A stretch of 27,802 bases of DNA from JABDOU01 sp041609995 (GTDB taxonomy: Bacteria; Actinomycetota; Acidimicrobiia; Spongiisociales; SHLN01), in NCBI GenBank assembly GCA_041609995.1, contig JBFIPU010000028.1, forward strand, positions 1 to 27,802, written 5' to 3'. The position numbers and the translations under genes were made by a program. Positions within the stretch are counted from its first letter, which is position 1, and every line of letters begins with the position of its first letter. Shown here one piece after another: positions 1-6,603 of this stretch. The notes below the pieces were generated by a model. It was not told where the DNA came from. It was given only the letters and a program-made list of their open reading frames with translations, and did not search any database.

Positions 1-1
1 G

Positions 2-136
2 GGCAACATCGCTCGCTATGAAGTGTGGATCGACCGCAACGGTGTCACCGTGCACGTGACCTACAGCGCGTCGGTCGAGGCCTATACGGCCGGCAAGGCC
101 GAGTTCGAAGAGACGATTGTTTCTTCGATCGGCTAG
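2..136 (+). CDS. C-terminal end of an unidentified protein (partial)
   Basis: The frame starting at base 2 is open from the window edge to a TAG at 134-136 and gives the last 44 residues of a protein whose start lies outside the window. The fragment is polar with aromatic residues (RYEVWIDRNG, then VTVHVTYSAS) and ends FEETIVSSIG, a style common at the end of secreted or lipoprotein beta-sandwich domains, but I do not recognise the family. It runs toward the peroxiredoxin pseudogene on the other strand, with 11 bases between the two stops. That it is coding is inferred from the frame and composition only. Confidence 0.55.
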   Translation, partial: GNIARYEVWIDRNGVTVHVTYSASVEAYTAGKAEFEETIVSSIG

Positions 137-147
137 GAGGCGGAGCC

Positions 148-676
148 CTACGGCCCTCGTTCCCGCAGCCAGGCGAGAACCTCCCGGCGTTGCGGTCGGG
201 GGGAAACACCGGATACCAAACTCGTGCCATCGCACCGTCGCGCACGGCCATGGTCAGCCGCTTGTACACCTTCATCCCATCGACCTCCATGGTCGGCAAG
301 CCGATCGCGGCCCCGAGTTCCCGATCAGGATCGCTCAACACCGGGACGCCGACATGGAGGCGGTCGAGCATCTCCTGTTGGTGGTCGGTCGGGTGCACAC
401 TGAGGCCATACACATCGCAGCCCAGGTCCTTGAATTCAGGAGTGAGGTCCCGGAACGCACACGTCTGGGGGGGTGCAGCCACGTGCCCCCGGGATCATCT
501 CCCATCCATCCGGGAGTTCTCGGTCGGGACGACCGGTCATCGGGTACACGTGAATGACCGCCCAGGGGACCACGGTGTCGGACGCGGTCACGGTTCGCCC
601 GCTCGTGGTGGTCAGCCGGATCGGCCGCTCCGTCGTCCTCCGGCCTCGGGAGATCGGCGGGGAGCGGTTCGAGCAT
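148..676 (-). pseudogene. Peroxiredoxin (Bcp/PrxQ-like, AhpC/TSA family), broken by three frameshifts
   Basis: Joining three reading frames gives a complete peroxiredoxin of about 175 residues. It starts MLEPLPADLPRPEDDGAA, has a peroxidatic/resolving pair in GCTPQTCAFRDLTPEF (Cys-x4-Cys as in Bcp/PrxQ), then YGLSVHPTDHQQEM and a thioredoxin-fold C-terminus ending LAWLRERGP. Such proteins reduce hydroperoxides in the cytoplasm using thioredoxin-like donors. As sequenced, the frame breaks near 616-622 (one extra base), in a run of seven G at 467-473 (one extra) and near 183-187 (one missing); the 529-base length fits a net +1. It lies 15 bases behind the DUF1059 gene and probably shares its transcript, with AGGCGGGTG just before the ATG. 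The breaks may be real decay or uncorrected homopolymer errors. I am sure of the family, not of the cause. Confidence 0.8.
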
Positions 677-691
677 CACCCGCCTGGGCGG

Positions 692-880
692 TTACTGGCT
701 GAAGGCGCCGGCGATCGCCTTTCCGATCTCTGCCTCCACCTCCGGTGTCATGTTCTCGACCAGCTCGGGGTGGGCTTCGGCGGCGTGGGCCATGACGACT
801 TCCTGCATGCCGGGTACATCGTCAGCGGTGGCCACGAAGCTGCATTCGTTGCCGAGGTCGGCGCAATGGATATCGGCCAT
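692..880 (-). CDS. DUF1059 domain small protein
   Basis: A 62-residue protein, MADIHCADLG...NECSF, followed by a helical half rich in Glu, Ala and His (VMAHAAEAHPELVENM). This matches the DUF1059 pattern: two N-terminal cysteines (Cys6, Cys13) and an AxxHAxxxHP helix. Its function is unknown. I chose the ATG at 880 rather than the longer open frame to 1189, because AAAGGGA lies about 7 bases upstream and the family starts here; the extension would run antisense into pdxH. A -10-like TAGCTT lies at 913-918. It is divergent from pdxH and is followed after 15 bases by the peroxiredoxin gene, so a shared redox-related transcript is plausible but unproven. Confidence 0.8.
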   Translation of the reverse strand: MADIHCADLGNECSFVATADDVPGMQEVVMAHAAEAHPELVENMTPEVEAEIGKAIAGAFSQ

Positions 881-912
881 GGTGGGATCCCTTTCGATCG
901 TCGATGGTTGGA

Positions 913-918
913 AAGCTA
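913..918 (-). promoter_or_regulatory. Candidate -10 box for the DUF1059-peroxiredoxin transcript
   Basis: TAGCTT on the minus strand fits the actinobacterial TANNNT consensus. A start about 7 bases downstream would leave a leader of roughly 25 bases containing the AAAGGGA ribosome site. No good -35 element is visible. Confidence 0.35.
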
Positions 919-967
919 TCACGGATAAGCTCGCTGTGCGATGCCGGCTGCGTGAGGCGAGAGCTCC

Positions 968-1618
968 ATGAATGACATGAACACGTTGATCGCTCAGATG
1001 CGAGAAGAGTACGAAACCGAGGGGATCGATCCGTCGACCCTCGGTGAAGACCCGTTCGACGTGTTTGGCGAGTGGTTTCGAGCAGCCCACAAGGCGGGCC
1101 TGCCCCAGCCCAACGCGGTCAGCCTCGCCACTGTGGCTTCCGACGGGCGGCCGTCGGTTCGGAGCGTCCTCCTCAAAGGCTTCGACCATCGCGGGTTCGT
1201 GTTCTACACGAACCTCTCCTCGCGGAAGGGACGAGAGTTAGACGGACAGGGCGTGGCCGCCATGGCGTTCACGTGGCTCGAGCTCCACCGCCAGGTCAGG
1301 ATCGAGGGCTCGGTCGGCCGAGTGGATCAAGCGGAAGCAGATGAGTATTTCGCCACCCGTCCGAGGGGAGCCCAGCTGGCAGCGGCCGCCTCGCATCAGA
1401 GCGATCGCATCGAGGGCCGTGACCAGCTAGAACGAGCCGTGGCCGAACTGGAAGAGCGTTATCCGGACGCAGTTCCCCGGCCGGCCCATTGGGGCGGTTA
1501 TCGGCTCGAGGCTTTGGCGTTCGAGTTCTGGCAGGGGAGGCCGAGCCGCATGCACGACCGCGTTCTCTATATACCGAACGAAGGCGGTGGTTGGGATCGG
1601 GTCCGGTTATCTCCCTGA
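968..1618 (+). CDS. pdxH: Pyridoxamine 5'-phosphate oxidase
   Basis: PdxH oxidises pyridoxine or pyridoxamine 5'-phosphate to pyridoxal 5'-phosphate with FMN and oxygen, the last step of PLP synthesis and salvage in the cytoplasm. The 216-residue length is typical. The FMN-binding strand RSVLLKGFDHRGFVFYTNLS lies at residues 65-84, followed by SRKGREL; the C-terminal dimer/PLP signature runs from RPAHWGGYRLEAL (171-183) through EFWQGRPSRMHDR (186-198) to the terminal RVRLSP. All expected Arg, Lys, Tyr and His positions are present. The ATG at 968 is supported by the purine-rich GAGGCGAGAG just upstream; an in-frame ATG at 977 is a weaker alternative. It is a monocistron or the first gene of a short rightward run. 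Confidence 0.96.
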   Translation: MNDMNTLIAQMREEYETEGIDPSTLGEDPFDVFGEWFRAAHKAGLPQPNAVSLATVASDGRPSVRSVLLKGFDHRGFVFYTNLSSRKGRELDGQGVAAMAFTWLELHRQVRIEGSVGRVDQAEADEYFATRPRGAQLAAAASHQSDRIEGRDQLERAVAELEERYPDAVPRPAHWGGYRLEALAFEFWQGRPSRMHDRVLYIPNEGGGWDRVRLSP

Positions 1619-1625
1619 TCGGCGC

Positions 1626-1631
1626 TAGGTT
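1626..1631 (+). promoter_or_regulatory. -10 box of a leaderless promoter (TAGGTT)
   Basis: TAGGTT is followed by exactly six bases and then the ATG at 1638, so transcription would begin at or next to the start codon. No ribosome site lies upstream of that ATG, which agrees with a leaderless message. Confidence 0.55.
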
Positions 1632-1637
1632 TCTCGC

Positions 1638-2306
1638 ATGACCGGCGGGCGTATCGCGGCACTGATCGTGGGAATACTCATCACCCTGGTGGGTGCCCTC
1701 TTCGCCTTTGCCGGTTACGCCATTTCCAACGCCGACCAGTTCGTCGAGCGGATCGAGACCGACGGTGTGGCGGTCGTGATCGACTCGGCTTCCTTGTCGG
1801 GCGATGCGCAGCTGACGGAAGAGGAACGGCAGGAGCTTGGGGATTTCGAGTTCTCGTTCCTCGTCTCGGGTGAGCGTCAGCTGTTCATCGGACGGGCGGC
1901 CAAAGAGGATGTCGAAGCGTTCCTGGACGGGGCCCCTCACCTGGTAGTGGACCTGGGCGATCAGCGGCCGATGCGGACCGAGTCGGGCGAGGGCCGGCCC
2001 GATCCAGATTCTGTCTCGTTTTGGATCGACGAAACCGAGGGCTCCACTTCGGCTGAGGTCACGGTCCCCTTTTTCCAGCCTGACCCGGAGCAGGTCGTCG
2101 TGATGAACCCCGACGGCTCGCCCGGGGTCGCCTTCGAGCTGGGATTCGACTTCTCGACCCTGCCATACGTGGGAACGTTCGCCGCCATTGCGCTGGGGGG
2201 CGGGATCGTGGCCGTGTTGTTCGGCCTCGGGCTGGCAGCCTGGGCGATCATCACCCGCAAGAAGGGCGGCGAGACGGTGCCCGACCCGCTCGGCTACGAC
2301 ATCTGA
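1638..2306 (+). CDS. Two-helix membrane-anchored protein of unknown function
   Basis: A 222-residue protein. An N-terminal hydrophobic segment (about residues 7-29, ALIVGILITLVGALFAFAGY) and a second near the C-terminus (about 178-206) bracket a soluble domain of about 145 residues rich in Asp, Glu and beta-type sequence; a short tail ends KKGGETVPDPLGYDI. The likely topology is a membrane protein with an extracytoplasmic middle domain between two anchors. I recognise no catalytic motif and no family name. It starts 19 bases after pdxH but has its own leaderless-type promoter. Similar two-anchor proteins of unknown role are common in actinobacteria, so a protein is near certain and its function is open. 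Confidence 0.85.
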   Translation: MTGGRIAALIVGILITLVGALFAFAGYAISNADQFVERIETDGVAVVIDSASLSGDAQLTEEERQELGDFEFSFLVSGERQLFIGRAAKEDVEAFLDGAPHLVVDLGDQRPMRTESGEGRPDPDSVSFWIDETEGSTSAEVTVPFFQPDPEQVVVMNPDGSPGVAFELGFDFSTLPYVGTFAAIALGGGIVAVLFGLGLAAWAIITRKKGGETVPDPLGYDI

Positions 2307-2329
2307 GAGGGCCACGCCCGCCGGAGCGG

Positions 2330-2335
2330 TACGCT
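2330..2335 (+). promoter_or_regulatory. -10 box of a leaderless promoter (TACGCT)
   Basis: TACGCT lies seven bases before the ATG at 2343, the spacing expected if the message begins with the start codon. No ribosome site precedes the gene. Confidence 0.5.
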
Positions 2336-2342
2336 GCTCCCC

Positions 2343-2657
2343 ATGGAACTCGTGCGCATCGGTCACGTTGATGATCCCAATCTCGCCGAGATCTACGCCG
2401 CCAGTCTGAGGAGCGAGGGCATACCGGTCGTGCTCACCGGCGGCGCCACAGTGGGCTACCCGACGCGGATCGGGTTCGGAGGTCGGACCTATCTGTCCGT
2501 CCCACCCGAGCACCGGGAAGTGGCCCTGGAGCTCCTGGCAGGATCAGACGCCACGCTCGGGGGTTCCCCTGATGGGCCGGTGCGAGCCGACTGGTTGATA
2601 CTGGGTGCCATCGCCTTTGTGCTGTTCGTGCTCCTGTTGATCCAGGCCCTTCGCTAG
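2343..2657 (+). CDS. DUF2007-like protein with a C-terminal membrane helix
   Basis: A 104-residue protein. Residues 1-67 (MELVRIGHVDDPNLAEIYAA, then LRSEGIPVVLTGG and YLSVPPEHREVALELL) fit the small alpha-beta DUF2007 fold, a putative signal-transducing domain whose ligand is unknown. A linker follows, then one hydrophobic helix (about 83-103) ending in ALR. It would be tail-anchored with the small domain in the cytoplasm. The gene converges on the HAD gene, and a single CTAG at 2654-2657 supplies both stop codons, so the two messages overlap at their 3' ends. Confidence 0.8.
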   Translation: MELVRIGHVDDPNLAEIYAASLRSEGIPVVLTGGATVGYPTRIGFGGRTYLSVPPEHREVALELLAGSDATLGGSPDGPVRADWLILGAIAFVLFVLLLIQALR

Positions 2658-3283
2658 GCCGGGAGCTCGTCGAGCAACCCCAAATCGACCAGGTCCCGGC
2701 GGAGCCCGGTTGCATCTGAGAAATGAATGGCCCTCATACCGACAACGCGAGCACCTTCCACGTTGTCGGGCCGGTCATCGATCAGGAGGCATCGCTCGGG
2801 TGGCGACCCGAATCGCAGGCTCGCCAGCTCAAAGATCTCAGGCTGCGGTTTGATGAGCTTTTCTGCTCCCGACACGACGATGTTGTCGAACGTGGTCAGG
2901 ATCGGGAACTTGGCCTGAGCGCGGGGGAACGTGTCCGTCGAGAAGTTCGTGAGGCCGCATAGTCGCAGGCCGGTGGCGCGCAGCTCTTCGATGATGTCGA
3001 CGGTTCCTTCGACCAGGTCGGGGGTCATCTCTTCCCAGCGGCTCCAGTAGGCCTCGATTTCCTCCGCGTAATCGGGGTGTTTGGCCTGACGCTCGGCAAT
3101 CGCCGACGCGTACGGAAGCCCGCGATCGAGTTCGCGATTCCATTCCGGGCTACACACCTCGGTCAGGAACCACTCCATGGTCGCTTCGTCGTCGAAGATC
3201 TGTCGATACAGGTGGCGCGGGTCCCATTGGATCACGACGCCACCGAAATCGAAGATGACGACGTCTACGGGGGAGCTGGACAC
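2654..3283 (-). CDS. HAD-superfamily phosphatase (subfamily IA, YihX-like)
   Basis: A 209-residue hydrolase of the haloacid dehalogenase superfamily, expected to dephosphorylate a small cytoplasmic substrate through an aspartyl-phosphate. Motif I is FDFGGVV with the nucleophile Asp12; the second Asp of the usual DxD is Gly, as in the YihX/haloacid-dehalogenase branch. Motif II is LTN (111-113), motif III is the Lys in EKLIKPQPEIF (Lys145), and motif IV is LLIDDRPDNVEGA (Asp169, Asp170). The cap is helical (about 20-95). Substrate cannot be read from sequence; a sugar phosphate is the usual guess for YihX relatives. The start is a GTG six bases behind a minus-strand TAGACT. It lies 40 bases downstream of the YceH-fusion gene on the same strand. 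Confidence 0.92.
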   Translation of the reverse strand: MSSSPVDVVIFDFGGVVIQWDPRHLYRQIFDDEATMEWFLTEVCSPEWNRELDRGLPYASAIAERQAKHPDYAEEIEAYWSRWEEMTPDLVEGTVDIIEELRATGLRLCGLTNFSTDTFPRAQAKFPILTTFDNIVVSGAEKLIKPQPEIFELASLRFGSPPERCLLIDDRPDNVEGARVVGMRAIHFSDATGLRRDLVDLGLLDELPA

Positions 3284-3289
3284 CGGCGG

Positions 3290-3295
3290 AGTCTA
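3290..3295 (-). promoter_or_regulatory. -10 box of a leaderless promoter for the HAD gene (TAGACT)
   Basis: On the minus strand TAGACT is followed by six bases (CCGCCG) and the GTG start. The identical hexamer with the identical spacing precedes kbl at 14554. Confidence 0.55.
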
Positions 3296-3323
3296 CGAGG
3301 AGGCAGGAGTCGCCGCCGGTACC

Positions 3324-4457
3324 TCACGGTGGCCGGATCATTTGATACACGTCAGTGACGTTCGAGTAGTTGGGACCCGCCAACCGGCCCACGGGACGCA
3401 ATCGGCGCGAGTCGACGCGGTAACCATCGTCGATGATCGCCTCGTCAACGTGGAAGCGCACGATCTCACCGAAAACGACGACAGCCGTGGTGGTGGGGCG
3501 TCCGATCTCGACCCGATCGGTGACCCGGCACTCGAAATTGGCCTTGCATTCCGCCACCAGGGGGGCTTTCACGTCGTGTCCTGGCACCGCCGTGAGCCCG
3601 GCGCGGGCGAACTCGTCGCCTTTCTCGGTGGTCGAGGTGGCGTTCATGTGTTCGGCGAGCTCGGCGCTGACGACGTTGACGGTGAACTCGCCGTTGTCGA
3701 TGAGGTTGCGAAGGGTGTCCTTGAAATCGCCTTCGTGGAGCCCGGGCGCCACGATCACGGTGGGGGGCCGCGCCGCCACCGCGTTGAAGAAGCTATAGGG
3801 GGCCAGATTGTGGACACCGTCGACCGACGTGGTTCCGATCCACCCGATCGGGCGGGGCACGACGAGGCCGGTCATCAACTTGTAGGCGTCCGGCTCGGCC
3901 AGATCGGAAACCGCCAGCGACCGCTTGACGCCCGGGGCCGGCCCGGTCGGCTCGGTCGGTTCGGTCTGCTGCCCGAACAGGTGACGCCAGCGCGGCTCCC
4001 GCTCACCCGGCCGGCGTTCCAGCACCATCGCCAGGTCCTGGTCGGCGAGGGCGTCCAGCGTGCGCTTGGTGGCATCCAGGTCTATGAATGTGACATAGCG
4101 CTCGGTCCGCGTGCGGATTTCACCAACCGTTTGGTCGCCTCGCAATAACAACACCGCCAGGGCGGCCAGCTCGTCCCTCGACAAATCGAGGGTCTCGGCC
4201 AGCTTGTGGCGGTATTTGACCGATCGGCCTCCTGCCACCCTGGTCGTGGTCACCAGTCCGATGCGGCGGAGCTCGTCCAGTGCGGCGAGCACCTCCGACT
4301 CGGTGAGGTCCATCACGGGCTCGCGGTTGGAGTTCTGATTACAGGCGGACCGGAGAGCATTGAGGGTGAGGGGGTAGTAGTCGGGCGTGGTCTGCTCCTT
4401 CTCAATCAAACAGCCCAGCACCCTCACCTCGTTGGCCCCGAGGACCGGAATCTCCAT
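3324..4457 (-). CDS. Fusion protein: YceH (DUF480) domain plus flavin-reductase-like domain
   Basis: A 377-residue protein with two domains that are normally separate. Residues 1 to about 160 are a YceH/DUF480 protein, a double winged-helix fold of unknown function: MEIPVLGANEVRVLGCLIEK, then TPDYYPLTLNALRSACNQ and NREPVMDLTESEV. A short linker (QQTEPTEPTGPAPG, about 163-176) joins it to a flavin-reductase-like FMN-binding split barrel (about 177-350): AYKLMTGLVVPRPIGWIGTT, then LAPYSFFNAVAARPPTVIVA and DTLRNLIDNGEFTVNVV. The second half should bind FMN. The join is in frame with no start codon at the boundary (the Val there is GTC). The ATG at 4457 matches the usual YceH N-terminus and lies six bases behind TATCGT; the open frame upstream to 4739 is not coding. 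It is divergent from the ankyrin gene. Each domain call is firm; what the fusion does is unknown. Confidence 0.88.
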   Translation of the reverse strand: MEIPVLGANEVRVLGCLIEKEQTTPDYYPLTLNALRSACNQNSNREPVMDLTESEVLAALDELRRIGLVTTTRVAGGRSVKYRHKLAETLDLSRDELAALAVLLLRGDQTVGEIRTRTERYVTFIDLDATKRTLDALADQDLAMVLERRPGEREPRWRHLFGQQTEPTEPTGPAPGVKRSLAVSDLAEPDAYKLMTGLVVPRPIGWIGTTSVDGVHNLAPYSFFNAVAARPPTVIVAPGLHEGDFKDTLRNLIDNGEFTVNVVSAELAEHMNATSTTEKGDEFARAGLTAVPGHDVKAPLVAECKANFECRVTDRVEIGRPTTTAVVVFGEIVRFHVDEAIIDDGYRVDSRRLRPVGRLAGPNYSNVTDVYQMIRPP

Positions 4458-4463
4458 CCTGAG

Positions 4464-4469
4464 ACGATA
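4464..4469 (-). promoter_or_regulatory. -10 box of a leaderless promoter for the YceH fusion gene (TATCGT)
   Basis: Minus-strand TATCGT, six bases (CTCAGG), then the ATG at 4457. This also supports the chosen start over the longer open frame. Confidence 0.5.
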
Positions 4470-4505
4470 GGTCGAAAGCAACCGCGAAACCGGTACCGCC
4501 TGACC

Positions 4506-4511
4506 GATAAT
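4506..4511 (+). promoter_or_regulatory. -10 box for the ankyrin gene (GATAAT)
   Basis: GATAAT differs from TATAAT in one base and lies six bases before the ATG at 4518, again the leaderless spacing. It is back-to-back with the promoter of the YceH fusion about 40 bases away. Confidence 0.45.
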
Positions 4512-4517
4512 GATCTG

Positions 4518-5030
4518 ATGGATGCCCGGACCAACCTCGCGGTTCACCAGGCCTACGTCGACGGTGACCTGTCGGCTCTTCTCGACTTGCTCGGCCATCC
4601 GCCGGAGTTCCCCAATCAGCCCCCGACCGGGCCACTCCACCTGGCCGAGATCCCGCTGGAGTACGCCATCTACCACAGCCCGCTCGGATTCATCGAACAG
4701 CTGTTGAACCTCGGTGCCGACCCCAACTATCGGGAACACGCGGGCTTCCCCTCACTGATTGCTGCGCTGTCGTCGGACCGTTCCGATGTCGCGGCGGTGG
4801 TGGAGCTGCTGTTGGATGCAGGAGCCGACATTCAAGAGCGGGGGGTGAACGGCTTCACGCCGCTGCACTATGCGGCCGCCTATCACGTACCCGCGCTGGT
4901 CGAGCTGCTGTTGCGCCGCGGGGCAGACCCCGCTGCCCGAACCGACGTCGATGACTACACCACCCCTCTGGAAGAGGCCCGGGCCTTCGGTCGAAACGAG
5001 AACGTGGCGATCCTCGAGAACGTCGACTAG
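4518..5030 (+). CDS. Ankyrin-repeat protein
   Basis: A 170-residue cytoplasmic protein with ankyrin-type helix-loop-helix repeats, which bind other proteins. Recognisable units are PLEYAIYHSPLGFIEQLLNL followed by GADPNYREH, then LIAALSSDRSDVAAVVELLL with DAGADIQERG, then FTPLHYAAAYHVPALVELLL with RRGADPAARTD, and a final capping half-repeat PLEEARAFGRNENVAILENV. The last full repeat is a near-consensus TPLHxAA...LVxLLLxxGADP. The partner is unknown. I chose the ATG at 4518 because the open frame farther upstream is antisense to the YceH gene and reads as non-coding. Stand-alone single-domain ankyrin proteins of this size are common in bacteria. Confidence 0.88.
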   Translation: MDARTNLAVHQAYVDGDLSALLDLLGHPPEFPNQPPTGPLHLAEIPLEYAIYHSPLGFIEQLLNLGADPNYREHAGFPSLIAALSSDRSDVAAVVELLLDAGADIQERGVNGFTPLHYAAAYHVPALVELLLRRGADPAARTDVDDYTTPLEEARAFGRNENVAILENVD

Positions 5031-5172
5031 CCCGGTATCCGGGCCCCACGAATGCTCGACAGGCTTCGGGTCGCCCACGACCGTGCCTCGAAGAGACGAT
5101 CGACATGGCTGATGGCGTCTCGCGGCGGCGCCGGTCTTCCATACGGGTACGCAATACGGCAGGATTGTCGTC

Positions 5173-6219
5173 GTGAAACGGAGACAGCGCTCATGCACTC
5201 CGGCCGGCCTGGCTGTCCTGTTGATTGTGCTCGGCGCATGTAGCGACGTCGCCACCGGCCCGATAGCCGACGACTCGACCGGACGCGAGGGATTGGTGTC
5301 CGCCTCGACGCCGGGCTCGACACCCGGTTCGACCATGGCTCCGTCCCCGCCGCCCACGTCGGCCCCCGCCACCCCGACCACGGCACCACCAGCTGCAACC
5401 AGCACGTCTTCGACTACCTCGCCGACCAGCAACGCCACCGCAGCTCCGCCCGAGTCGACCACAACAACACCTCCCCCCGCGCCATCAATATCAACGACCT
5501 CGGTGGATGGCGCCTATGCCTCGGTCCTGAAACCAGTCGGCGGTCCCAACACCGTTGCTCCGGGCGGCGCCCTCACCAAACATCTGGCGACCGACATCGC
5601 AGCCGCCTTCGGCTTCGATGCTGCAGAGGTGGAGGCGGCGATCGGTGCCTTGGAGCTACCGCCGGAAGCAGGTGGCAACCCGGAGGGCTGGCTGGCGCCC
5701 GGCGCCTACCAGCCAGGAGAAGGTGCAACAGCCTCGGCGATCGTCCAGGCGATGGTGGATCGCCGCATCGAACAACTGGAGACCCGGCAGGTAGAGCGGG
5801 ACCAGTGGCGCCGGGTGTTGACCGCCGCTTCCGTGATCGAAAAGGAAACCTACAACCAGAACGAGAAGCCCCAGGTGGCGCGCGTGCTCACCAACCGGCT
5901 CGCCGGCGGGGGGCCATTGCAGATGGATTCGATCATCCTGTACCCGGTGGTCGAAGACCGCATCTTCACCACCAGCGCCGAGCGGGCGTCGAACCAGCCG
6001 TACAACTCGTACAAGCACAACGGGCTCCCCCCGACGCCGATCAGCGCTCCGGACGAGGCGTCCATTGATGCGTTCCTGAGCCCGCCCCCGGGGGATTGGT
6101 GGTTCTATGTGACCATCGACCTGCACTCGGGAGAGACTCGCTACGCCGTCACCTATGACGACCACCTGGCCAACGTCGAGCTGCTCCGGGCCTGGCTGCG
6201 GGAGAACCCGACGGCGTAG
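5173..6219 (+). CDS. MltG/YceG-like endolytic transglycosylase as a lipoprotein with a Thr/Ser/Pro linker
   Basis: A 348-residue cell-envelope protein. The start is GTG; the N-terminus is a lipoprotein signal (KRRQRS, then LAVLLIVLGAC) with lipobox LGAC and lipid-bearing Cys23. Residues of about 28-110 form a low-complexity linker rich in Thr, Ser, Pro and Ala. From about 115 to the end is a YceG-like domain: ASVIEKETYN with catalytic Glu223, RVLTNRLAGGGPLQMDS (substrate groove), QPYNSYKHNGLPPTPIS and a closing WFYVTIDLHSGETRYAVTYD. MltG cleaves nascent peptidoglycan strands and limits their length. E. coli MltG has a transmembrane anchor and a LysM-like subdomain; here the anchor is a lipid and the LysM-like part is shortened (GWLAPGAYQPGEGATASAIV remains). 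The fold and catalytic residues look intact, so activity is likely. Confidence 0.88.
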   Translation: MKRRQRSCTPAGLAVLLIVLGACSDVATGPIADDSTGREGLVSASTPGSTPGSTMAPSPPPTSAPATPTTAPPAATSTSSTTSPTSNATAAPPESTTTTPPPAPSISTTSVDGAYASVLKPVGGPNTVAPGGALTKHLATDIAAAFGFDAAEVEAAIGALELPPEAGGNPEGWLAPGAYQPGEGATASAIVQAMVDRRIEQLETRQVERDQWRRVLTAASVIEKETYNQNEKPQVARVLTNRLAGGGPLQMDSIILYPVVEDRIFTTSAERASNQPYNSYKHNGLPPTPISAPDEASIDAFLSPPPGDWWFYVTIDLHSGETRYAVTYDDHLANVELLRAWLRENPTA

Positions 6220-6603
6220 TGGGGTCTTCCGGTCGGGTACAGGTCGGTCGCGAGCGCCGAGCCGGTAGATGCGGGCGCCATCCGGCGACCGGGCCCCGCC
6301 GGCTGTGACAGTCGGCGGTGATCCTACGTGAGGCGGCCCCGTACTCTTTCCGCCAGCTGGACCGGGAAACGCCAGGACATCGCCGAGGCCGTTCCAGAGG
6401 TTTGATGCCGGCTGATTGCCGATGCAGTCGCCGCGAGCTCGATGCGACACCGTTCGGTGCCGGGGGCCGTCAAGGCGCGGCGCTTCAACGACGTGAGGCT
6501 CTGCTCGTCGAGCAGCCAGAGGTCGGGTCGCCTGCGTTAACCGTCCCCGGCAGCCCCCTGGTCGTCCCAAGGCACCCGGCCCGGGTGGCTTACGGCGAGG
6601 CGT
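6220..6603. other. 384-base interval without a convincing gene
   Basis: Neither strand carries an open frame with a plausible start and a recognisable product. The minus strand has a stop-free stretch of about 67 codons (roughly 6330-6535) that reads LWLLDEQSLTSLKRRAL... and ends WRFPVQLAERVRGRLT before a TAG; it looks protein-like but has no start and sits just after an in-frame TAA. It could be the tail of a decayed gene. A strong hairpin lies at 6296-6318. Otherwise I see nothing. Confidence 0.4.
6296..6318 (+). terminator. Hairpin downstream of the mltG-like gene, candidate terminator
   Basis: A 23-base near-perfect inverted repeat forms a 10-bp stem (CCGCCGGCTG pairing with CAGTCGGCGG, including one G-U) around the loop TGA, 77 bases after the stop codon. 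No T-run follows, as is common for actinobacterial terminators. It is almost symmetric, so it could act from either side, or be a protein-binding palindrome instead. Confidence 0.4.

Noticed and set aside
4458..4739. N-terminal extension of the YceH fusion by 94 residues
   Set aside because: The extension is antisense to the ankyrin gene, has no resemblance to YceH relatives, and the leaderless promoter fits the ATG at 4457.
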